This document shows, in pieces, positions 1 through 7,137 of a DNA stretch of 45,910 bases (its first letter is position 1; the number at the start of each line of letters is the position of its first letter). This stretch comes from Bacillota bacterium (GTDB lineage Bacteria; Bacillota; UBA4882; UBA8346), in NCBI GenBank assembly GCA_023435565.1, contig JAEYRN010000073.1:1-45910 (forward strand), written 5' to 3'. The notes beneath the pieces are model-generated. The model did no database searches and was not told where the DNA came from. It was given only the letters and a program-made list of their open reading frames with translations. Made by a program: the position numbers and the translations under genes.

Positions 1-42
1 TCCAATGGTATTATAAAAGATACCGATATTTCTGTGGCTTAA
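1..42 (+). CDS. Possible C-terminal tail of an upstream gene (partial)
   Basis: Frame 1 is open from the window edge and reads SNGIIKDTDISVA before a TAA at 40-42. The stop is followed at once by an inverted repeat that could be a terminator. Thirteen codons are too few to name a product, and the frame could be open by chance. Confidence 0.25.
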   Translation, partial: SNGIIKDTDISVA

Positions 43-84
43 ACTAAGGCTAGATTTTTTTAGGCCTTTAAAGGCCTTAGTTTA
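40..84. terminator. Nested inverted repeats, possible terminator
   Basis: TAAACTAAGGC at 40-50 pairs with GCCTTAGTTTA at 74-84. A perfect 16-base palindrome, AGGCCTTTAAAGGCCT, lies inside at 62-77. A six-T run follows at 93-98. It could end transcription of the gene that closes at base 42, or it could be the edge of an inserted segment. Confidence 0.35.
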
Positions 85-181
85 GTGCGCCCTTTTTTCG
101 TCAATTTATGGAATTTTTCACGCTAAACAAATAGAAAATAAAATAAAGGAACTTTTTATAAAAGAAATTGATAGTACCGAT

Positions 182-1798
182 TTGAGTGACACTGATCCAG
201 AAAAAGATACAAAATTGCTTACTAGATGTTTAGCTTCATATGCTGTATATTCAATAACAGATTGTACTATCGAAGAGGCAGTAAATTCAATAACAGACGG
301 TGGAGATGATAATGGAATAGATGCTGTTTACTTTTCACAAACAATGAAACAATTAATTCTTGTACAATCAAAATGGATTAAATCTGGTTCGGGAGAACCC
401 GACAGCGGAGAAATTGGTAAGTTTTGTCGAGGAATTAATGACCTCTTTAACTTATCATTCGATAGATTCAATCAAAAAGTTAATTCTAAAAGAACTATGA
501 TTGAACATGCAATTGGTGAATATGACACTCGGTATTTATTAATTGTTATTGATACAGGGGATAAGGGTCTTGCGATTCATTCTCAACGTCAAATTGATGA
601 CCTTTTATATGAAATGAATGATGCTGGTGACGGTATTAGTGAACCTCTGGTATCTTTTATAAGGTTAAATCAAGGGAAGATTCATTCGTCATTAGCTTTA
701 AGTGTGGGGGCAGAGCCAATTGATTTAGAAGTTGGATTAACTCAGTGGGGGAAAATTATAGATCCACATCCAGCCTTCTTTGGTATGGTTGCGGGAGAAG
801 AAATAGCACAATGGTGGGTTAGCTATGGTAGACGTTTATTTGATAAAAATATTCGACAGGTTTTAGGATCTACTGAAGTTAATGAAGAAATTAAAAGTAC
901 TCTTTTAAATTCACCAGAGAAATTTTGGTATTATAACAATGGTATTACAATTGTTGCAGAAAAAATTGAAAAATCGATGATTGGTGGTAATGGACGTGAA
1001 CAAGGGACATTTAAATTACGTAATACACAGATTGTTAATGGAGCACAAACCGTAAGTACAATTGGTAAATATTATGAAGCTGGAGGTCTAGGGCTAGATA
1101 AAACTTGGGTACATGCTAGGTTGATTTCGTTAGCTGATGCTTCAGAAGAATTTGGTTCACAAGTTACAAGAACAAACAATAGACAAAACCGTATTGAAAA
1201 TAGGGATTTTGTAGCCCAAGATCCAGAACAATTAAGACTAAAAACCGAATTAGCTATTGATGGAATTGATTATAATATTGTTAGGTCTGATACATTTAAA
1301 GCATCGGAGAAATCCTTTGATTTACCGGAAGCTACTGCAGCTTTAGCTTGCGCAACTGGAGAAACTAATTACGCTGTACAAGCCAAACGTGAAATTGGTA
1401 AGTTCTATGAGGATCTTACAAAGGGGTTTTATAAAAAACTATTTAACCCCAGCATTACAGGATTTCATATATATAATGTTGTAAGGATAGTTCGAGTCAT
1501 TGAAGAGAATTTAGAAAATGAAATACATAAACTCCCCAAAAAAAGTGGGCGTAAATATGGAATACTTGTGCATGGAAATCGAATTATTGAACTTCTCGTA
1601 ATTAGTAAATTACATCTTTCCTTAGAGGTAAAAGATCCCTCTTTTATTTTAGATAAAAAACTAATTGGTGATACTACAATTATTTGTATAGAAAAACTCT
1701 GTTCCGTTATAGAAGATAAATATAAAGATAGTATGTTAGGTACTTTGTTTAAAAACTCATCAAAATGCAAAAGAATAGTAGAACTTTGTAACATATAA
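182..1798 (+). CDS. AIPR family (abortive infection phage resistance) protein, 5' end probably frameshifted
   Basis: This 538-residue protein belongs to the AIPR family, which is named from a phage abortive-infection protein. The N-terminal part has a Mrr/PD-(D/E)XK-like signature: GGDDNGIDAVYF at about residues 40-51, then a strand ending LILVQSKW (QxK). The central AIPR hallmark follows: FWYYNNGITIVAEKI, LRNTQIVNGAQTV and TRTNNRQNRIENRDF at about residues 245-350. The track start is TTG at 182, with no good SD site. The same frame stays open upstream to a TAG at 83-85 and reads like family sequence (HAKQIENKIKELF, then KEIDSTD), but it contains no ATG, GTG or TTG. One extra T in the run at 114-118 would join it to the ATG at 108. 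The true N-terminus therefore probably begins MEFFHAKQIENK, and the gene is either frameshifted or carries a sequencing indel. The family is clear; the activity is inferred. Confidence 0.85.
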   Translation: MSDTDPEKDTKLLTRCLASYAVYSITDCTIEEAVNSITDGGDDNGIDAVYFSQTMKQLILVQSKWIKSGSGEPDSGEIGKFCRGINDLFNLSFDRFNQKVNSKRTMIEHAIGEYDTRYLLIVIDTGDKGLAIHSQRQIDDLLYEMNDAGDGISEPLVSFIRLNQGKIHSSLALSVGAEPIDLEVGLTQWGKIIDPHPAFFGMVAGEEIAQWWVSYGRRLFDKNIRQVLGSTEVNEEIKSTLLNSPEKFWYYNNGITIVAEKIEKSMIGGNGREQGTFKLRNTQIVNGAQTVSTIGKYYEAGGLGLDKTWVHARLISLADASEEFGSQVTRTNNRQNRIENRDFVAQDPEQLRLKTELAIDGIDYNIVRSDTFKASEKSFDLPEATAALACATGETNYAVQAKREIGKFYEDLTKGFYKKLFNPSITGFHIYNVVRIVRVIEENLENEIHKLPKKSGRKYGILVHGNRIIELLVISKLHLSLEVKDPSFILDKKLIGDTTIICIEKLCSVIEDKYKDSMLGTLFKNSSKCKRIVELCNI

Positions 1799-1829
1799 GC
1801 TCTTATAAATGTGAATTAAGGATTATAAC

Positions 1830-2069
1830 CTATATTAATAACCTCTTCCGATTTTCCGTCCTACCCAATAAATAGTCAGTACTGACATTAAAGAAATCGG
1901 CGATTTTTATCAAGGTGTCAAAATCAGGCTCTCTTAATCCCAATTCATATCGGTTAATATTCCGGTTATGAATTTTAACGGCTTCGGCAAATTCCTTCTG
2001 TTTCAATTTTTTTTCTTCCCTCAATTGTACTAGTCTATCCTTAAAAAGATTGTTTACCGTCGTTTCCAT
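1830..2069 (-). CDS. XRE-family HTH transcriptional regulator
   Basis: A 79-residue protein made almost wholly of one Cro/C1-type helix-turn-helix: RLVQLREEKKLKQKEFAEAVKI, then NINRYELGLREPDFDTLIKIADFFNVSTDYLLGR. The last motif is typical of Firmicutes phage-type and toxin-antitoxin-type repressors. The start is ATG at 2069 with the SD GGTGGTGA on the minus strand. It ends tail-to-tail with the AIPR gene. Its upstream region holds two near-identical 17-bp dyads over two overlapping promoters, so it very likely represses itself and a rightward transcript. It has no sensor or oligomerisation domain beyond the HTH. Confidence 0.9.
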   Translation of the reverse strand: METTVNNLFKDRLVQLREEKKLKQKEFAEAVKIHNRNINRYELGLREPDFDTLIKIADFFNVSTDYLLGRTENRKRLLI

Positions 2070-2105
2070 TTAAGTCACCACCAAAAAATTTATCCCATAA
2101 AATAC

Positions 2106-2165
2106 TTGACAATCCCCAATATGGAGATTTATAATAAAAAATATATAAATCCCCAATTTGGAGAT
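2106..2165. promoter_or_regulatory. Overlapping opposed promoters with two XRE operators
   Basis: A rightward promoter reads TTGACA (2106-2111), 18 bp, TATAAT (2130-2135). A leftward promoter for the XRE gene reads TTGGGG (complement of 2151-2156), 17 bp, TATAAA (complement of 2128-2133), so the two -10 boxes overlap. Two dyads, ATCCCCAATATGGAGAT (2112-2128) and ATCCCCAATTTGGAGAT (2149-2165), share half-sites ATCYCC/GGRGAT with centres 37 bp apart. The first fills the spacer of the rightward promoter and covers the start of the leftward one. The second covers the leftward -35 and the early rightward transcript. The boxes are seen in the sequence; binding by the XRE protein is inferred. Confidence 0.75.
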
Positions 2166-2275
2166 CAAGGTCCTAAAAGTCAATATATTCAACTAATTTT
2201 ATCAAACTTCACGTTAAGGTACAAGTTATCAAAAACGAATTAGATTTTTGGCTCCAATAAGTTATCTAAAAGACT

Positions 2276-2352
2276 GGAAACTGGGAACTGTGAACGAAAC
2301 CCGAAAGCATTACCCAGCTAAAATAACTGGCAACTGTCCACTGTAAACTGTC
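2276..2352. repeat. Dispersed intergenic repeat A, copy 1
   Basis: This is an array of variants of the word AACTGTGAACTGG around the core AACGAAACCCGAAAGCATTA at 2293-2312. The core recurs at about 5017, 7803 and 39290. A small hairpin with CCAG/CTGG arms follows the core, as in copy 3. It sits in the leader between the rightward promoter and the gene at 2371. Confidence 0.7.
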
Positions 2353-2370
2353 ATATCCAAGGAGGCCCCC

Positions 2371-2673
2371 ATGCTGAACGATAAAAGCCCCGGCATTCAC
2401 AAATATATCTTCGAACGAATTTGCCAAATCCATGACGAAATCCTAATCCATGATCCGGAATACTTGGAACTGGAAAAGATCCCATCCAAACTGTTCAACC
2501 GGCTTTTCGACAAACTTCCCAAGGAAGACCGGGAACTACTGGATGATTATAGCTCCGAACTAATGAGTCAACTGAACCGTCAGGACGAGATTATGTACAG
2601 CCGAGGACTGATGGATGGGATTTATCTATGCAAGTGGATTGAGAAGGTTGGGCAAGGGAAGGAAGTTATTTAA
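2371..2673 (+). CDS. Small helical hypothetical protein, DUF6809-like
   Basis: A 100-residue acidic, helical, soluble protein with no signal peptide or membrane segment. A consensus SD, AAGGAGG at 2359-2365, fixes the ATG. The pattern YLELEKIPSKLFNRLFDKLPKEDRELLDDYSSEL, given here as YLELEKIPSKLF plus LPKEDRELLDDYSSEL, then MYSRGLMDGIYLC, resembles the short Firmicutes DUF6809 proteins, of unknown function. It is the first gene right of the XRE-controlled promoter and may be what that promoter expresses. Its stop codon is the first three bases of a dispersed repeat (2671-2704), so the repeat inserted or expanded exactly at the gene end. The family match is from memory of the pattern only. Confidence 0.7.
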   Translation: MLNDKSPGIHKYIFERICQIHDEILIHDPEYLELEKIPSKLFNRLFDKLPKEDRELLDDYSSELMSQLNRQDEIMYSRGLMDGIYLCKWIEKVGQGKEVI

Positions 2674-2704
2674 TTTACAATGTATAATGTACAATTTACA
2701 ATTA
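2671..2704. repeat. Dispersed intergenic repeat B, copy 1
   Basis: A 34-bp AT-rich repeat built from the words TTTACAATGTA and TGTACAATTTACAATT. It starts with the TAA stop of the preceding gene. Related copies are at 8199-8232, 8293-8329 (inverted), 34931-34964 and 45213-45244 (inverted). Confidence 0.7.
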
Positions 2705-2924
2705 TTTCGAAAATCTATAGTCGAAATATTATAGAGGCATATGAGAATTTTTGATAATGTTTTTTTATCGGGACTTCTTTGCGTAACAGGTGATTTGGAA
2801 GATAATGGCGAACATGTTACATATAAAAATAGAATCATAATCTAAAGCTAAACTGCGGTATAAATTTACCGAACATCGGTGAACGTGACTTTAAAAAAAC
2901 TAAATAATTGGAAGGAGAATTACT

Positions 2925-3476
2925 TTGAGAACTCTATCTTCAAAAGCTTTATTTTTTTTATTGGTAATTGTAGTCCAAGTAGCAGTAGGAGGAAGCGAAG
3001 TTGGTGCAGCAAATTCAAGTTTTAAGTATTACGAAAATACAGAGTTCAATTTTTCGCTTCAATACCCATCTTCTTGGATTACTCAAGAAGGGGTAATGGG
3101 AACTAAATATTTGGCTTTTTTATCTGCCTTGGAAAACGAGAATGACTTATTTCAAGAAAATATTAACATTGTCGTAGAGGACCTAACTGGAATTGATATC
3201 ACATTAAAAAACTATTTCGAATTGTCTTATGCACAATTAGAGAAGATAATTTCCGATTTTAGCCTAATTTCAAGCGAGAGTTCCATTGTTGCTAATAAGG
3301 ATTCAGAAACAATTATTTTTTCGGGTGTCCAAGGGCAATTAAGACTTAAATGGTTACAGGTATATATACTTAACAATAATAAAGCTTATGTAGTTACCTA
3401 CACTGCTGAAGAAAAAGAATTTATCAAATATTTACCTTTTATGATTTCAATATTTACTTCTTTTAAACTAAAATAA
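2925..3476 (+). CDS. Secreted PsbP/Mog1-fold-like hypothetical protein
   Basis: A 183-residue protein with a cleavable signal peptide: a hydrophobic stretch at about residues 10-24 and a likely cut after VGA or GAA near residue 28. The mature part begins YYENTEFNFSLQYPSSW. That F/Y-x-L-x-YP-x-W motif is typical of PsbP/DUF1795/DcrB-type domains. It ends with the usual strand plus terminal helix (AYVVTYTAEEKEF, then FMISIFTSFKL). The TTG start at 2925 is set by GAAGGAG at 2911-2917. It probably works outside the cytoplasmic membrane as a small lipid- or protein-binding domain; the ligand is unknown. It stands alone. Confidence 0.65.
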   Translation: MRTLSSKALFFLLVIVVQVAVGGSEVGAANSSFKYYENTEFNFSLQYPSSWITQEGVMGTKYLAFLSALENENDLFQENINIVVEDLTGIDITLKNYFELSYAQLEKIISDFSLISSESSIVANKDSETIIFSGVQGQLRLKWLQVYILNNNKAYVVTYTAEEKEFIKYLPFMISIFTSFKLK

Positions 3477-3698
3477 TTACATTAATTATTAAATAGTCAA
3501 GATGATAAATAACGAATAAAAAAGGATAATGCTATTGTTCTTGCAGTTATAATGATAATTCTAAGAACCATTTCAACCGGGTTGATTGATTATGTGGAGT
3601 CGTTACTTATAAAATTAGAATAAGGATAAAAGCAGCTATCACCTTTGAACAGCCTTCAATTGAAGGCCGATGTACAACAGATTTTATTTGGAGGATTA
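3477..3698. other. Gene-poor gap with a possible membrane-protein remnant
   Basis: No convincing gene. A 36-codon open stretch ending with TAA near 3621 encodes a hydrophobic run (AIVLAVIMIILRT, then DYVESLLIKLE) but has no usable start codon or SD. It may be the tail of a lost membrane protein. Confidence 0.3.
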
Positions 3699-3809
3699 AT
3701 GAAATATTTTATTTTAGCCATTATTATTGGCTGTATAATAACAGTGGTAGTATTCAAAGTAATTTCATCACAAAATAAACCAGTTATATTGGGCAAAGAA
3801 ATTGCATAG
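3699..3809 (+). pseudogene. N-terminal part of a membrane-anchored protein cut off by an amber codon
   Basis: ATG at 3699 has a good SD (GGAGG). The 36 codons encode a transmembrane anchor (YFILAIIIGCIITVVVFKV) and end at a TAG at 3807-3809. Downstream of the TAG the same frame runs without a break (ANEAEAKRLKEGGFKKSP) into the long frame that begins at ATG 3864. The whole is best read as one gene of about 378 codons, 3699-4835, with one nonsense codon, perhaps CAG changed to TAG. Confidence 0.65.
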
Positions 3810-3863
3810 GCAAATGAAGCTGAAGCGAAAAGGTTAAAAGAAGGAGGATTTAAAAAATCCCCT

Positions 3864-4835
3864 ATGCCGAAGGATAATTATGAAAAATGGCCAAATGAAC
3901 GACATTTATTAAATCCCGTTGAAAACTCACTTGATCGAGAATTAATACTGTTATGCCAAGAGTTTGAACATTTTGATAACAGTAAGCGGCAAGAGATCAG
4001 AAAAGCAATCAGCATGGATGAAATATATACGCTTTTATTGTTTAGTAAAAGAGCTACTGTCTTTGGTATTAAAAAAGGTCAAATAAACTATATCAAGAAT
4101 GGTTTATCCGCCATAGCAATGATTGAATCGGAACGATGTGATTACCGAGATATATTAGTTTCACTTAGTTTTTTATATTATGGTGCTTCGAAGATAGGCT
4201 TTAATCCTGATCATATTTTAAATGATGTTGCCAAATTATCTGAGAAAAATGTTTCAGATCTAATTACCGGATTTGTGAAGCGAAATAAACGGGACAAGGA
4301 CTTACGTCAAGTTTCTGGATACCAAGAAATTGAAACAGATCAGGGAACAGGGTTTATTGAATCAGGTTTTAAAGATTTTAAGCCTACCAAAGAAATTATT
4401 AAGATTGCAATTGAGATTTCAAATTATCTTGAAAATGATAAATATTTACCGGGAATAGTTCAAGCAGCAACTGAAATACCACCCATTTGGTTTTCAGCCG
4501 ATAATGACAAAAATATTGTCAAAGTACTAAAATCTGCTAAAGGAGTTATTTCAGTAAGTTCAGGACTTCAAAAAAATAAACACCTTGATTCGGAATCTCA
4601 AATGCTGCTTATTTTTATAGGCGAAATGCAATCTGATATGGATGCTGAATTGCTATTAATAAAATCTCAAGAACAAAATAACAAAGACTTCTATAGACTG
4701 GGGATAAATAGAAACAATCTTTTTTGTCTTGTAATAACTCGTTCTATTGTACATGGTGTTGATGCCTTTGAAACGCCCGAAACGATTAAACGTTTCGAGA
4801 AACCGATTAACGAAATAATAGACAAGTATATATAG
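3864..4835 (+). CDS. Unrecognised protein, probably the body of an amber-interrupted gene
   Basis: 323 residues from the first downstream ATG. The sequence is mostly helical and I do not recognise the family. Segments such as RELILLCQEFEHFDNSKRQE, FGIKKGQINYIKNGLSAIAM and SRSIVHGVDAFETPET-like stretches suggest a soluble alpha domain. The gene stays in frame with an upstream membrane anchor (3699-3806) apart from one TAG. The ATG at 3864 lacks a well-placed SD, because AAGGAGG lies about 18 bases upstream. The intact form would be a single-pass protein with a cytoplasmic or external helical domain. If only this part is made it would be soluble and possibly non-functional. Neighbours give no functional clue. 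Confidence 0.55.
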   Translation: MPKDNYEKWPNERHLLNPVENSLDRELILLCQEFEHFDNSKRQEIRKAISMDEIYTLLLFSKRATVFGIKKGQINYIKNGLSAIAMIESERCDYRDILVSLSFLYYGASKIGFNPDHILNDVAKLSEKNVSDLITGFVKRNKRDKDLRQVSGYQEIETDQGTGFIESGFKDFKPTKEIIKIAIEISNYLENDKYLPGIVQAATEIPPIWFSADNDKNIVKVLKSAKGVISVSSGLQKNKHLDSESQMLLIFIGEMQSDMDAELLLIKSQEQNNKDFYRLGINRNNLFCLVITRSIVHGVDAFETPETIKRFEKPINEIIDKYI

Positions 4836-4862
4836 ATTTTTTTGGTTTAAGCTATTAAGTTT

Positions 4863-5100
4863 CGTTCACAGTTCCCTGTTCACAACTGTATAATATTTAT
4901 ATCCAGCTTGTTACCAGTTAAAACCGAATGACTATAAATGAATTACTTATGTCTAGGAGTGAACCAGAGAAAATTACCAAAAAGAATAACTGAGAACTGT
5001 GAACTGGAAAACTGTAAACGAGACCCGAAAGCAATACCCAAATTAAGATAACTTGGAACGAAGCAAAAGAGCATCACCCCAAATCATTGTCCTTGTATAT
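4863..5100. repeat. Dispersed intergenic repeat A, copy 2 (long form)
   Basis: It shares an ordered set of blocks with copy 4 at 39151-39312: CTGTTCACAACTG (4876-4888), GTTACCAGTTAA, a GAACCA/ACCAAAAA block, CTGAGAACTGTGAACTGGAA, and the core ACGAGACCCGAAAGC at about 5018. With copy 3 it shares the right-hand block GAACGAAGCAAAAGAGCA near 5056. No gene is visible. Confidence 0.75.
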
Positions 5101-5169
5101 TTTCCTCTATAAATTGAAAATGCGAAAAAAATATCCTTTGGTTTATTTTGGATTGCTTTTTCTGTTTTA

Positions 5170-5574
5170 ATGATACTCATTTGGACTGTACCGGAAGAAG
5201 TGTATAGCTCATTAGATAACAGAACTGGCGTATTAGTAGTTATACTTTTTTTAGGAATATTTTTGATGCCGTTTCTTTTTACTTTATTAGCTTTTATATT
5301 AGGAATTTATATAAATTGTCATATTTTAGCAAATGGTGTAGCTGCTTCAGCCACTATCATTCAAGTAACGGACACTAAGCAAACGTTTAATGACGATCCT
5401 GTGCTCAGAATACGATTGGAAGTTTATCCTTCCAATCAGCCGCCGTTTTATTCGGAAGCACATGAAATAGTTTCTCGAATAGAGGTTCATGAATATCAAA
5501 GTGGAGCAATTGTAGAGGTAAAGTATGATCCTAAAAGTAAGGATGTAGCAGTTGTTGGTATTAAATATAAATGA
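5170..5574 (+). CDS. Small membrane protein, 5' end probably frameshifted
   Basis: As read from ATG 5170 this is 134 residues: a hydrophobic N-terminus, a second membrane segment at about residues 20-48 (VLVVILFLGIFLMPFLFTLL and on), then a soluble beta domain with DDPVLRIRLEVYP and VKYDPKSKDVAVVGI. That layout resembles short DUF3592-like membrane proteins of unknown function. The 5170 frame is open leftward to 5113 and encodes more membrane segment (ISFGLFWIAFSVLMILIW). The natural start, ATG at 5120 (MRKK), is out of phase by one base, and its own frame stops at 5168-5170. One more A in the seven-A run at 5125-5131 would join them into a protein of about 151 residues. It is either a recent frameshift, slippage, or a sequencing indel. 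Confidence 0.6.
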   Translation: MILIWTVPEEVYSSLDNRTGVLVVILFLGIFLMPFLFTLLAFILGIYINCHILANGVAASATIIQVTDTKQTFNDDPVLRIRLEVYPSNQPPFYSEAHEIVSRIEVHEYQSGAIVEVKYDPKSKDVAVVGIKYK

Positions 5575-5752
5575 TTTCGCTTCACCCCTATAAAAAGCTA
5601 TTTAGCGCCTACATCGCTAGACCTAAGTAGAAATACTAAGGTTCAATGATGTCAGTAATTTTGGGAACGTTTTATGAGATGGTATACATTATTAATTTCA
5701 TATACATTAACAAGAGTATATTTTGTAGCATATACAGAAGGGATGATAAGTA

Positions 5753-6274
5753 TTGATTCTGTCAGGCAAAGAAATTAAGAAGAGACTGGGAAGAGAAATT
5801 ATTATTGAACCTTTTGATGAGAGGCAACTTAATCCAAATAGTTATAACTTAAGATTACATAATGAACTTCTCATTTATACGAATTCTGTTCTCGATATGA
5901 AATTGCCTAATACAACAGAAAAGCTAATTATTCCTGAGGAAGGACTTGTCCTTGAGCCTAATAAGCTATATCTTGGAAGAACAGTCGAATACACCCGAAC
6001 CGAGAATTATGTTCCTATGCTTGAAGGCCGTTCTTCAATCGGAAGATTGGGTCTCTTTATTCATGTTACTGCCGGTTTTGGTGATGTAGGTTTTGCAGGT
6101 TATTGGACTTTAGAAATCTTTTGTATTCAGCCTGTTAGAGTCTATCCAAATGTTGAATTGTGCCAAATATATTACCATTCAATTGGAGGCGAATATGAAA
6201 AATATAATAGCGGCAAATATCAAAATAATAATGGAATTCAGCCAAGCTTGTTATATAAGGATTTTCAAAAATAA
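5753..6274 (+). CDS. dcd: dCTP deaminase
   Basis: A 173-residue protein of the dCTP deaminase/dUTPase fold. It deaminates dCTP to dUTP in the cytoplasm for dTMP synthesis. The signature is clear: LNPNSYNLRLHNEL near residues 28-41, EGRSSIGRLGL near 90-100, and HVTAGFGDVGFAGYWTLEI near 103-121, with the catalytic Glu in TLEI. Length is normal. The pattern resembles Firmicutes enzymes, and a bifunctional deaminase/dUTPase cannot be excluded. The TTG start at 5753 follows GAAGGGA. It is placed 43 bases before the carbon-nitrogen hydrolase, so the two may share a transcript. dCTP deaminases also occur in phage-defence islands, but nothing here shows a defence fusion. Confidence 0.9.
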   Translation: MILSGKEIKKRLGREIIIEPFDERQLNPNSYNLRLHNELLIYTNSVLDMKLPNTTEKLIIPEEGLVLEPNKLYLGRTVEYTRTENYVPMLEGRSSIGRLGLFIHVTAGFGDVGFAGYWTLEIFCIQPVRVYPNVELCQIYYHSIGGEYEKYNSGKYQNNNGIQPSLLYKDFQK

Positions 6275-6317
6275 GGTTTGGGAGGGTTTAATAGGTATTT
6301 TAAAAAGGAGGTAGTGG

Positions 6318-7118
6318 ATGAAAGTTAATTTATTAATTGCACAATTTAGAGTATTGTTAAATATAGCGGAAAACCTTAACCAAATATTAGAGATAATAAG
6401 CAACTCCGAAGAAGAGGATTTAATTATTCTACCAGAGGGAGCTTTATCGGGGTATGCGGATGACATGACTTTTCTTAACTATATAGATTCTAAGGATTTA
6501 CATTCTGCTTTAAAGTTGATCAAGGATAAGGTATATCATAAGAAAGTACATATTATTTTTGGATGTTGCATAAAACAATCAGGGAAATGGTACAACACAG
6601 CAATTGGTTATTCTTATTCAAATAAAGATTTTATTTATCGAAAGGTAAATTTGGCAATTCATGAGCGGGAAATTATAACTCCGGGTGATCAATTGCCAGT
6701 AGTTAATTTTTTTTATAAAGGACAAGAAATGAAGTTAGGAGTTCAATTATGTCGAGAAATTAGATTTCCCGAACAATGGAAATATTTATCAATAAAAGGC
6801 GCACAAGTTTTTGTTTATTTAACCTATACCCTTGGAAATGAAATAAATGTTTGGCGTAGTCACTTAATAAGCAGGGCGGCTGAGAATCAAAGGTTTCTTA
6901 TTAGTTGCAATGTGGCAGCTAAAGAACAGCAATGTCCAACGATGCTGATATCTCCAAAAGGAGAAATAATCCAGGAGGTTATTTCGGAAGATAAAAAAAT
7001 AATTAAAGCTTCAATTGATTTAACGGAAGTTTCAAATTGGTATCTCAGCCAAAATAGAGAAGATATAGTAAAAATATGTTCTCCAACGCTACTGGAAATA
7101 AATCAAATAACCCCGTAA
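6318..7118 (+). CDS. Carbon-nitrogen hydrolase (nitrilase superfamily)
   Basis: 266 residues with the Glu-Lys-Cys triad of the nitrilase superfamily: Glu in ILPEGALSGY (about residue 39), Lys in YRKVNLA (about 113) and Cys in QLCREIRFPEQW (about 148). Members hydrolyse amide or nitrile C-N bonds in the cytoplasm; the substrate here is not predictable. The start is ATG 6318 behind AAAGGAGGTAG. The next gene begins 19 bases after the stop, so they are probably co-transcribed. The C-terminal part (ISPKGEIIQEV) is standard for the fold. Composition is AT-rich like its neighbours. Confidence 0.88.
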   Translation: MKVNLLIAQFRVLLNIAENLNQILEIISNSEEEDLIILPEGALSGYADDMTFLNYIDSKDLHSALKLIKDKVYHKKVHIIFGCCIKQSGKWYNTAIGYSYSNKDFIYRKVNLAIHEREIITPGDQLPVVNFFYKGQEMKLGVQLCREIRFPEQWKYLSIKGAQVFVYLTYTLGNEINVWRSHLISRAAENQRFLISCNVAAKEQQCPTMLISPKGEIIQEVISEDKKIIKASIDLTEVSNWYLSQNREDIVKICSPTLLEINQITP

Positions 7119-7137
7119 TAAAACATAGGAGATAAAC

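Noticed and set aside
3807..3809. TAG 3807 as a recoded (pyrrolysine or readthrough) codon
   Set aside because: No tRNA-Pyl, no other recoded codon and no conserved context seen. A simple nonsense change is enough.
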